Assembly (NCBI GenBank): GCA_038373865.1
Contig: JAXGGA010002937.1
Coordinates: forward strand, 47,825 to 111,824
From: Uloborus plumipes
Lineage: Eukaryota > Arthropoda > Arachnida > Araneae > Uloboridae
Length of the DNA stretch: 64,000 nucleotides
Direction: 5' to 3'
A program made the translations under genes and the position numbers. The notes beneath the pieces are model-generated. The model searched no databases. It saw only the letters and a list, made by a program, of their open reading frames with translations, and was not told where the DNA came from. Positions within the stretch are counted from its first letter, which is position 1. Each line of letters opens with the position of its first letter. Shown here piece by piece: positions 22,491 through 31,134 of this stretch.

Positions 22491-23171
22491 AAATTCTATC
22501 CTGTTAAATAGATCTGAGCAGTGTATCCAACTGAAATCCGCCAAAACATAATTCCAAGTTCTACGTGATTTGTGGCGCAGTGAGGGGAGCTTGCGCTGTG
22601 CAGGGCATTCTGTCTAAGTTTGTATAAGGTTTATCGCTAAAAGAGTTGAGGTAAGACGAAGAAAAGTGAATCGGAATGGCATTCCCTGCCACGGGTAAAA
22701 TTGCTAAAATTGCTATTTTTTTCTTTTTTCGACAATTGTTTCATTTTGTCCTCTAGCTCTTGTTCTTACGAGTTTTTTTTCTTCAACATTTTTCTACTAT
22801 TAAAAAAAAAAAAAATCGGTCAAAATGCCGCCCCCCTGGTTGCTGCGAGCTTTCTATCCTGTTAAATAGATCTGAGCGGTGTATCCGACTGAAATCCACC
22901 AAAACATAACTCCAAGTTCTACGTGATTTGTGGTGCAGTGAGGGGAACTTGCGCTGTGTATAAGGTTTATCGCTAAAAGAGTTGAGGTAAGACGAAGAAA
23001 AGTGAATCGGAATGGCATTCCCTGCCACAGGTAAAATTGTTATTCTTTTTTCGACAATTGTTTCATTTTGTCCTCTAGCTCTTGTTCTTACGAGTTTTTT
23101 TCTTTAACATTTTTCCACTATTAAAAAAAAAAAAAAAAAAAGGTCAAAATTGCGCCCCCCTGGTCGCTGCG
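22491..23171. repeat. Two-copy direct repeat near the inner hAT end
   Basis: A block starting TTCTATCCTGTTAAATAG at about 22494 recurs from about 22853, through AAGACGAAGAAAAGTGAATC and the TTTTTTC / poly-A tract to CCCCCCTGGT. The second copy lacks about 25 bases found in the first (around GCAGGGCATTCTG). A tandem duplication of the subterminal region of the hAT element. Confidence 0.85.
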
Positions 23172-23363
23172 CCCGTGGCAAGAGCCACTCCTGCCAACCC
23201 CTAGCTACGCCTCTGTGTATTATACCATAGAAATATCCAATCTACTACTATTTACGCTGTGTTATATATTTATCTTAATGTTCTTAATGCAAAATGCTTC
23301 AGTTTTTTGGTGAATTCGAAAAAATGGTAGGGTAAAAGTAGTAGTCGGCTATTTAAGAGATCT

Positions 23364-23561
23364 GTTACATCTGAGTAACATTTGGCCCACCCGGGGGCGC
23401 CAAATGTTACATCTGGGTAACACATTTTCTTATTAATTTATGGGCGGTTGTCTGCTCAGTATCTTAAAACTATTGAAGTGGTGACATCTTTAGAAGAGGA
23501 GCTTATATTAAACAAAGGTTTATTGACACTATTTACATTTCAAATGTTACATCTGGGTAAC
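23364..23561. repeat. Three GTTAC-N6-GTAAC palindromes
   Basis: GTTACATCTGAGTAAC (23364) and GTTACATCTGGGTAAC (23406 and 23546) are dyads with 5-bp arms. Between the first two, GTAACATTTGGC and GCCAAATGTTAC form a 12-bp inverted pair around a GC-rich loop. They lie within the outer hAT element, between the nested insertion and the right end. Confidence 0.7.
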
Positions 23562-24191
23562 AAGATCTTTTGTTGATCTTGGCTAACCTAGAAATTTCAA
23601 CTATCAGTACAGTAACAAAAACATGGTAAAACTTTACAAGGATGAACATTTCTGATATTGAATCATCTACTTGTTTCAGAAATTAAAAAAAAAATATGTT
23701 AAAATCCAAGCTGTTGTCAACACTAGTAAATGTTCCAATAGTTGGCCAGAATCATCTTACCTGAAAAATAAGCAGAATCGCAATCTTGGATGACGGGCAC
23801 ACCATTCAAAATGAAATGACTCATTACTAATTCAAGAAAAAGTACCCGAGACTTAACTGCCACTGATTGATGATTGAGGATAAGTACATGAATGTGTGAA
23901 TGCGTCACATCTGATTTTGAATTAAAAATGTACTACTATTTATGAGGAGTTTTATGTCATTGTGGTCGACTACTGGAGACTGGCCGACTACTGGAGCACT
24001 TACCCTATCATGTATCCTTTTTTACTTGTCTTTCATTCGCTGCGTAAATTTCAGGCCGAAGCGGCCGAATCACAACTCATGCTTCGGCCAGACCGAAGCT
24101 TCGGCAATTTGGGCAAATTGGCCGAAGCTTCGGCCCGGCCGAAGCTTCGTTCCATCTCTAGTAAAAACAACTGTATATTTTTTGCAGTGTA

Positions 24192-25017
24192 TTTGAGAGA
24201 AGAATTAATTCATTTCCAAGATACGATGTGTTTACAGCACACTTTATTTGTCACTACAATCGGGGAATCACTATTGTCACTACAAATAGAGAAAAAAACA
24301 AGAAGCAAGATGTTTGTAAAGAACTAAACGCTTTAAAGCATTATTAGGAGATAAAAGAAAGCAATTTTTCAAGCTCAACAATTTTATTTTAAATGCTAAC
24401 ATCGACATGTTTTTTAAATATATAATAGCTAGACGTAAATTTTAAAAGATGATGCCTTTTAGCCATGACTTACTTTTTTTAGCAAATATGTAATCAGTAT
24501 TTGAGATATTTTAGTTTAATACACAAATGCACATTGTAAGTTATTGTTTTCTTTCACACCAGAATGATCCTGAAATTAATGGAATGTATAAATTTATGCA
24601 CTTAATGTAAACGTATGTTGGAATGTAAGTATATAGTCATTGGTATTTGTAGTTATTACTCCATATAAGCCATCAAAATGGTAAATAACAAAAAATCTTG
24701 TGAGTTTATTTCACCAGAAAATTTCAGATACGTGTTTGTTATTCGTTATAAATGTTTTTTCAATGGAAACATATTTTTGCGATATTTTTAAATGCAAGTA
24801 ATTAAGCATTAACTTCTATGATTCCAAGCTTATACATCAATACCATTTTTTCTATCAATTCTAAATGTAACTTTGGGTTTTGTTTTTCAAAATTATTCCA
24901 CTTTTCAGTGTTGAATATCTGCTGGCAATTGTTCATCAGCCCGAGGCTGGAAGCCATTGAAACGTTTTTTTAGAATGCATGTTAGCAAAGACGTCAACTT
25001 CACAAATGTGATCCACT
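24192..25017. other. Unassigned spacer downstream of the BTB gene
   Basis: AT-rich, no recognisable gene or repeat. On the minus strand this lies 3' of the 59-bp array and would hold any 3' UTR. Confidence 0.5.
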
Positions 25018-25580
25018 CACATGTTGCTCAAGGTAAATTTCTTGAACAAACATTTAAGTTCGTGTCGTGATCGGCTGACATGTTGCTCAAGACGAATTCC
25101 TTGAACCAAACTTTCCATTCTTGTCGTAATCCGCTAATATGTTGCTCAAAATGAATATCTTAAACAAACCGTTCAGTTCTTGCTGACGTGTTTCTCAAGA
25201 TGAATTCCTTGAGCCAACATTTAAGTTCTTGTTGAGACCGACTGACACGTTGCTCAAGATGAACTCCTTGAACCAACCTTTCAAATCTTGTCGTAACCAG
25301 CTGACATATTGCTCTATATGAATTCCTTAAACCAACATTTAAGTTCTTGTGGTGATCGGCTGACATGTTGCTCAAGATGAACTCTTTGAACCAACCTTTG
25401 AATTCCTGTGATTCGCTAACACGTTACTCAAGATGAATTCCTTGAACCAACATTTAAGTTCTTGTCGGGGTGGGCTGACATGTTGCTCAAGATAAATTCC
25501 TTGAATCAACCTTTCAATTCTCGTCACTGTCCTCTGTGACATGTTGCTCAAGACACCAACCTTTGAACTCTTGTATGTCG
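25018..25580 (-). repeat. 59-bp minisatellite derived from the BTB exon end
   Basis: About ten units begin with ACATGTTGCTCAAG-like sequence at 25018, 25077, 25136, 25185, 25244, 25303, 25362, 25418, 25477 and 25538, mostly 59 bp apart. The last unit (25538-25580) is the coding end of the BTB exon, where the same bases encode FKGWCLEQHV on the minus strand. Units alternate between CATTTAAGTTCTTG and CCTTTCAATTCTTG types, implying a 118-bp dimer. A 59-bp period is not a multiple of three, so translation shifts frame each unit and the array is not a repeat protein. Confidence 0.85.
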
Positions 25581-25875
25581 TACTTTTCAGCAGTGTTGTA
25601 AAGATCAAAAGCTGCACACATGGATAAATGGTCCAACAATCCTAAATAGAGGTACTCCAACACTTCTCGGGTTACAGGTTTTCCCAGTTTGTAGAGGTCT
25701 ACGATATTTTCCTTATTTTTCTCCATGCCGCTTTCAAATAGAGGAAGAAGCACTTTGGATTGACGAGCCAAAATCGCCTTCTGGACAAACTCCTCTTTTC
25801 CGACGCGTATGGTTATCTCCGAAAGCTGTGGATCCACCAACGTATCTGTAGCACAAATCTTGCCGGAAAACAGAG
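25514..25875 (-). CDS. BTB/POZ exon of a MATH-BTB (SPOP/TDPOZ-like) gene
   Basis: Minus-strand exon beginning at 25875 just after an AG acceptor (TTATATTCTAG). It starts with two bases of a split codon, then LFSGKICATD. The BTB fold follows: LSEITIRVGKEEF, VQKAILARQSKVLLPLFESGM (the usual HKAIL...S.VF..MF...M of SPOP-like proteins), VTREVLEYLYLG, and AFDLYNTAEKYDIQEFKGWC. In family members BTB domains dimerise and often recruit Cullin-3, while MATH binds substrate. The frame stops 12 residues after the last BTB helix (TGA at 25514), so the BACK-like tail usual in SPOP is absent and the next DNA is a 59-bp minisatellite. No ATG lies upstream in the exon, which fits an internal exon. Functional status is uncertain because of the short C-terminus. 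Confidence 0.8.
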
Positions 25876-25989
25876 CTAGAATATAATGAAATTTAAATAA
25901 TTAGATCACTTTCATGGTAACGAAAGAACCATTTTTCCCAAACATCCTATAAAACTTACAAACTTGTTATATCTTTATTTTATTACTTA

Positions 25990-26374
25990 CTAATTTATTA
26001 CCCGGCTTTGCCCGGGTGCTTATATATGAATTATAATTGATTTTAACTTATTTCATGCTAAAATGAAATAGGCGACCCTTAAATTGATAATTCATTGTTA
26101 ATCGTAATCTTTGTTGGAAAATACTCATATTTAAATGTGTTAAATTTTATCAATTTGTATGCTTAAAGGCTTATCTATATTACTATAAATATATTCAAAA
26201 TTGAAAGAAAATTTCGATTTTGAGACAAAAAAATTTGAATTTTGAGCTTTTTGGATTTTTTAAAAATTTCAAAACCTCGCCTATGTTAATTCCTGTGCCA
26301 AGTTTGATGAAAACTGGATTTGTATAAGGAACAAACATACAAACAAACATACATCCATTTTTTTATATATAGAT
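25990..26374 (-). mobile_element. Helitron-like non-autonomous element
   Basis: On the minus strand it starts TCTATATATAAAAAAATGG after an A and ends with the hairpin CCCGGGCAAAGCCGGG followed by TAATAAATTAG and a T. TC start, 3' hairpin, TTAG (CTRR) end and A/T flanks fit Helitron rules. The interior matches 41823-42200 (TTATACAAATCCAGTTTTC, GGAAAATACTCAT, AATGAAATAGGC). Confidence 0.6.
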
Positions 26375-26605
26375 GGGAAAGTTTTTAGAAATGTACTGTT
26401 AAGTCAAATACTTGAGATGATTGTTTCAAAATTTACAAATCGAAAATTTGTTCTAAAAATGATTGCACGTAAAAAAGAAAAAAATTATTTTGCAATACAA
26501 CTATCAATAAAGTATTATTTTTTTTCTTTTTGGCAACTCTTTTTTTCTTTCAAAAACAGGTGAAAATTTTTACCCTCAAAAAAACATAGGGCAAAGGGGA
26601 AAATA

Positions 26606-28131
26606 CACTGCGATGCAAAAGTTTAGACAAAATACGAATATGTGAATAAAAAGAAAACTATTCAACGAAATGCTTTCAAATTTCTACTGCAGGTACACAA
26701 TATGGTCCCAAATACGTGCCTGGAGTCTTATAACTATAACTGGAATAAAATTTTGGATATTACAAAATACATTTTTTTACATTGTTGCAAAAGTTTAGAC
26801 AATAACCAGATTTTATGCAAATATCCCTTGAAATGTGATTGGTGGAGGAAATGCGGGACTGTATTATTCATTTAAAAAGTGCAGAGATTGCTGAATAAAT
26901 AATCAAAATCTCAAAAGCTCTTTAGTTCTCGTGTAAAGATGAGAAAGTTTGGAAGCCGAAATTTGAAAATGAATCTACTTTATTAATTTTTTGTCTTTTA
27001 AATCGACTCTAGTATGGTAGTACATTGTGTTTTACTTTGTGGAGAGCAAATTCACACATGCGTATCGATCAAAAAGTATAAGAAAACTTATATTTCTTAA
27101 GGATGAAGGAAATTGAAAAAACGGCTCTGACTGACGATTTGCCCCTTAATCCTACAAAACTTCAACTTGGGTCAAAAACAGCACGTGACAGCATAAGTAG
27201 ATGAACAACTGAATCGGAATGCATAAAAAAACAAAGAATTGTGCCTTAGCCTTTTCGGACAGAGTGTCCCCAATAAGCCAGATTTTAATGTGACAAGCAG
27301 CACAGCATATGATCATTGGATAATTCTCAATGTACTCTTGATAAAGAATTATAAACATTAGGCCATGCCTAATGATTAATAATTTTTATCAAGAAGTACC
27401 TTCATATTTAGTCACGATGATACATATGCTGTGCTTTTCACCATTAAAATCTGGCTTATTTGGGACACTCTGTCCGAAAAGGCTCAAGCACAATTCTTTG
27501 TTTTTTTTATGCATTCCGATTCAGTTGTTCATCTACTTATGCTGTCACGTGCTGTTTTTGACCCAAGTTGAAGTTTTGTAGGATTAAGGGGCGAATCGTC
27601 AGTCTGAGCCGTTTTTTTCAATTCCTTCATCCTTAAGAAATATAATTTTTCTTGGACTTTTTGATCGATACGCATGAGTGAATTTGCTCTCCACAAAGTA
27701 AAAAACAATATACTACCATGCTAGAGCCGATTTAAAAGACGAAAAAATAATAAAGTAGGTTCATTTTCAAATTTCGGCTTCCAAACTTTCTCATCTTCTT
27801 TACACGAGAACTAAAGAGCTTTTGAGATTTTGATTATTTATTCAGCAATCTCTGCACTTTGTAAATGAATAATACAGTCCCGTATTTCCTCCACCAATCA
27901 CATTTCAAGGGATATTTGCATAAAATCTGACTATTGTCTAAACTTTTGCAACAATGTACAAAAATGTATTTCGTAATATCCAAAATTTGATTCCAGTTAT
28001 AGTTATAAGAACTCCAGACACGTATTTGGGACCATATTGTGTACCTGCAGTAGAAATTTGAAAGCATTTCGTTGAATAGTTTTCTTTTTATTCACATATT
28101 TGCATTTTGTCTAAACTTTTGCATCGCAGTG
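26606..28131. mobile_element. 1.5-kb foldback element, mariner-type ends
   Basis: The whole element is a giant imperfect palindrome: 26606-27365 pairs with 27368-28131. Ends are CACTGCGATGCAAAAG and its inverse; the left is preceded by TA, the right followed by CA. Frames in the two arms (for example 27152-27358 and 27372-27581) mirror each other and end in the same residues, which is expected of an inverted duplication and not evidence of genes. RNA from it would form a hairpin of about 750 bp per arm. Confidence 0.85.
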
Positions 28132-28294
28132 CAAAACATTCTTTTAGGAAACATGTTCTATTTCATGATTAAAATTTGTGTTATGAAATGAATGAGTAAA
28201 TGAAAATGAAAACATAAGTGAATAAATAAATATATTATTAATTAATTAAGAATTAATGTAGATACTACACAGATGGTTGCAATTATTTTATAAG

Positions 28295-28530
28295 AAATCA
28301 AGGAAGTCCAGAACTAAACGAGCTTACTTTCTGGTATACCAGCATTGACTTTCTAGCATCTGAGCAGTATTCTTTTAAGTAACTAAGACTACAAATTATG
28401 TTAAACATGCTTTTTTCGAATTTAAAACTGATTTCTGAAAGCAAAAACTCTCGTATTTGTTAAAATAGATACACAAAAAAATTAATTAATGAAAAAAAGT
28501 AATGGCAACTTTTAACTTTTGAACACTGTA
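28295..28530. repeat. Dispersed repeat, copy 2 (partner 1057-1275)
   Basis: Same order of blocks as copy 1: GAACTAAACGAGC, TTCTAGCATCTGAGCA, CTAAGACTACAAATTATGTT, CTGATTTCTGAAA. Lies in the proposed MATH-BTB intron. Confidence 0.55.
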
Positions 28531-28774
28531 GCTAATATAGCATAAGCTGAGAGCATAATAAGCTCGAAACAGCTGTCCATGGATCAAAATAGCCGAGTTG
28601 GCGGTGTATTGCATGTTTCTGCCTTAGCCCTTGTTCAGGGGCGGTTACTTACTGCTTTATACTGTAGCTAATGTTTTTTTTTTCCTTAAAGAAAAATTTT
28701 TAATCGCTATCAAAATAAAAATAATAAAAAAAAATGAGAATTGTAAAACAAAAAAATTAATACAAATAGAAATC

Positions 28775-28945
28775 ACACGGGGGCCTAGAAGTTGAATATT
28801 CTCCTCCTAAGCAAGTGTTCGCGGGTTCAACTCCCGCCTTGCCCATTGATGTTATTTCAACCTCTGTATGCCGTAAATCCGTCCTGTGTTTGTCAGGAGG
28901 CAAGGCGCATAGTACGCAGTCCTCATGTACGTCGAAGCTCATGAC
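28775..28945 (+). mobile_element. tRNA-derived SINE
   Basis: A perfect T-arm (GCGGG-TTCAACT-CCCGC) and a CTCCTAA anticodon-like loop are preceded by an A-box-like GGCCTAGAAGTTG. The 3' acceptor-like CTTGCCC has no pairing partner upstream, so it is not a working tRNA. A body with CCTCTGTATGCCGTAAATCC and TTTGTCAGGAGGCAAGGCGC follows to about 28945. Confidence 0.65.
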
Positions 28946-29048
28946 TTCTTTTTAAAAAAATTGAAATCACATCAAAATCAATTCGCAACTCCTACATTAC
29001 GGTGACTTAAAAATCTACCAAAAAAGGTAAAACATGCATTGCCCCGTT

Positions 29049-29611
29049 CAGGGGTACCCACAGGGGGGGGGGGTTATGGCGCAAGTTGCGCCATCAAAAT
29101 TATTGGGGGGGATTTTTTAAAACTAATTTATTTATTTAAATTATTTAATTATTTATTTTTTTAATTTAAATCATTTTCTGATTTTTTTAAATAAAAATTA
29201 TTCATTAATTTATTTTTTATTTAAATTATTTCTTTATTATTATTTTATTATTTTTTTTATTTTGTGTTTGTGTGTGCTTGGGATGTCTGGAAGAGGAAAA
29301 AAGTTATTATATTCTGTGCATAACTAGTACTTCTAAAAAATTAATAATATCTAAAAAAATAATACAATAGTGTATAAAAATAATACAATAATGTAGTAAT
29401 AATTAAAAAAATAAACAAATAATATTTAAAAAAATAAATAAATATTTAAAATAAATAAATAAATAATATTTTAAAAATAAATATATATCATTAAAAAATA
29501 AATAAAATATAAAAAAGGGGTTAAAATAAAAAAATAAATAGCACAAAAGGGTTGAGAAAATTTTTGGGGGGGAATTTGCGCCATTCAGCTTGGGGGGGAT
29601 GGGCACTCCTG
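29049..29611. mobile_element. hAT MITE with exact TSD GCCCCGTT
   Basis: CAGGGGTACCCAC and, inverted, CAGGAGTGCCCATC form the ends; GCCCCGTT occurs at 29041-29048 and 29612-29619. The interior is nearly all A/T simple sequence (TTTA/AAATA), with G-runs and TTGCGCCAT motifs just inside each end. Non-coding. Confidence 0.85.
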
Positions 29612-29619
29612 GCCCCGTT

Positions 29620-30420
29620 AGTTTGTGATATGTATTATTTATTTATTTTTTTATTAAACTTGGTTCATCATTCCAATCGTCCTCCACAATATCATGAATA
29701 TATGCTGAAAAACTGTGAGTAACCATATTTATTTGCACTGTCCTGATTGAATATTCGAATGGATATTTTTTTTAACTAAAGGTTGAAAGATGCAAAAACT
29801 GAAATTTGAAATTTTATAACTAGAACTCTATTAAATTAAACATTACTTCGAAAAATTCCGGTTAGTGTCCGGTAAGTGTCAACACTAGAAATGTTTAAAG
29901 AACGCCGCATTTTGCTAGCTTCATTTAAAGCAACTAAAGTGTTCATAGAATTATTAGCTAAACATAATTTAATTTACTGTCTGTCTGCGTATTGCGCGCC
30001 TGGCAGTCACGATCGCTTCCATTTGAAAAGGGGGTGATAGGATAAGGAGACGCACTTGCCGGTGTTTTCGCTTCTTACTTTCTGTTGAATGTTACTTCGC
30101 ATTTCCCCCCTATTTTGAGAAAATCCGAAGAGACCTCAGGCATGCGCAAATGCGGGGAATGTTTTACGATAAAAGATTAGACAGTTGCTTATTTGTTTCA
30201 TAAGAATAAATAAGTTTATTAATAAGTTTTGAAGTTCAATAAAATATGCTGTTTAATTATTGAACAGTTTCTGTTTCCATAGGTTTCCTACACCCAATAA
30301 TTTTAATTAAATCTCATTTTCTTCTATGTTTTACTTAATTTCATGATTATATATAGCTCAAAGAACAATGTTTTATGTAATTATAAATGTAAAATGAAAA
30401 TTTACAATCTGAATAATTAT
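29620..30420. other. Intronic spacer, unassigned
   Basis: No gene or repeat recognised. 29980-30140 has more GC than its surroundings, without any clear feature. Confidence 0.45.
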
Positions 30421-30482
30421 AAGCTGAAGCGGTCGAATGACTCCACATGCTTCGGACAAGTTGAAACTTCAGTCCATCTCTA
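30421..30482. mobile_element. Right-end remnant of the TAGAGATGG hAT family
   Basis: AAGCTGAAGCGGTCGAAT, CATGCTTCGG and the end CAGTCCATCTCTA resemble the right end of 17597-24160. No left end was found nearby. Confidence 0.55.
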
Positions 30483-30641
30483 CTGTAAATCATTAAATTA
30501 AAAGAAAAAAACTAAAAGTATTAAAGAAACGAAGATACTGTATCGGAAGTTTACTGCATTTCTTTGGCAAGTAGTATGTCCCATTTCCCTGCATTTAAAA
30601 GATAAATTCACTGAATCTTTCGTTATTCCAACTATACTTAC

Positions 30642-31134
30642 ATCCAGATGCTATTTTAGTTGTGTCACCATGAGTAACTGGCCGCAAGTGCAGTTTGCAG
30701 AGCTCTATCAAAAAATCTTCCATCACAAATTGCTGAAGTGCATCAACAGTTTTGGAAATTAATACCTCTCCGAGACTACTGTCTGAGTTCTCATTTTTTG
30801 GTTGAACATTTTCTGTAGTAGATTGTTTCAAAGCATCACATCTGTACCCTGTTCTCGCCGCTCTCAAAACTCCAATCGTAGGAGCTAGGAGGCTAGTGGA
30901 ATCCTCATCTGGGGAAGACATTTGATGCAATGTCACCTTTATATCTTGCGACCGCACGCCACGCAAATCCGGATTAGGACACAGTTGCACAAGCATTACA
31001 GTTTCTAAACAGTCCACGGTGGAATTTCCAACAAATTCAGTGTACATTGCGAACGATAAAAACTTGTTCACATTCCAAGTGAACCAAATAGATTCCTCTG
31101 TGAAATATGCGACTTGCTCGCTGCTGTTAGGCAT
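30642..31134 (-). CDS. MATH-like first exon of the MATH-BTB gene
   Basis: ATG at 31134 with G at -3 and an in-frame TAA two codons upstream, so the start is well supported. The N-terminus has IWFTWNVNKFLSFAMYTEF, like the F.F.W.I.NFS start of MATH (TRAF-like) domains, and LVQLCPNPDLRG then DIKVTLHQMSSPDED, like the L.P.G......YV.L.L....D. core. MATH domains bind substrates of Cullin-3 ligases. Read through, the frame continues to a TAA at 30595, but a canonical donor (GTAAGTATAG) begins at 30641; using it ends the exon after 164 codons plus one base, the phase needed by the BTB exon at 25875. The MATH match is visual and moderate; a lineage-specific exon of another kind is possible. Confidence 0.55.

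Larger units (their letters stand above)
17960..23215 (-). mobile_element. Inner hAT element with transposase, TSD TGTATTAT
   Basis: TIRs CAGAGGCGTAGCTAGGGG and its inverse (ending 23215), flanked by the identical octamer TGTATTAT (17952-17959 and 23216-23223). The 5256-bp element carries a minus-strand ZMYM1-like hAT transposase pseudogene. It sits inside the outer hAT element and is therefore younger. GC-rich termini (GCGCCCGTGG, GCGCCCCCCTGG) resemble those of the 187-bp MITE at 33477-33663. Confidence 0.93.
17597..24160. mobile_element. Outer hAT element, TSD GTAAAAAC
   Basis: TIRs TAGAGATGGAACGAAGC and its inverse at 24160, flanked by the identical octamer GTAAAAAC (17589-17596 and 24161-24168). 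Terminal regions carry repeated CCGAAGCTTCGG / GGCCGAAGC palindromes at both ends. Excluding the nested element, the outer element is about 1.3 kb and has no transposase of its own, so it is non-autonomous. A right-end relative is at 30421-30482. Confidence 0.92.
17252..24189. mobile_element. Mariner-type MITE (family A) split by a hAT insertion
   Basis: The left end CACTAAAAAACG follows a TA (17250-17251) and the right end TTTTTTGCAGTG precedes a TA (24190-24191), the duplication expected of Tc1/mariner-class elements. Family A sequence occupies 17252-17596 and resumes at 24169-24189; the 6.5 kb between is a later hAT insertion. Without it the MITE would be about 370 bp. Confidence 0.85.
25876..30641 (-). 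other. Proposed ~4.8-kb intron of the MATH-BTB gene
   Basis: On the minus strand it begins GTAAGTATAG (30641 downward) and ends TTCTAG (at 25876). The upstream exon leaves one base of a codon and the downstream exon supplies two, so the joined frame stays open. It contains the Helitron-like repeat, the foldback element, a dispersed repeat, a SINE, a hAT MITE and a hAT remnant described separately. Confidence 0.6.

Noticed and set aside
25018..25580. Regular ~59-bp array resembling a CRISPR
   Set aside because: Units are continuous with no unique spacers, the DNA is eukaryotic, and the unit derives from an exon.
27152..27581. Mirror-image frames on both strands sharing a C-terminus
   Set aside because: Explained by the arms of the foldback element; no recognisable protein.
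28780..28850. Functional tRNA-Arg (CCT) gene
   Set aside because: The T-arm is perfect, but the acceptor and anticodon stems do not pair, and a SINE body follows.
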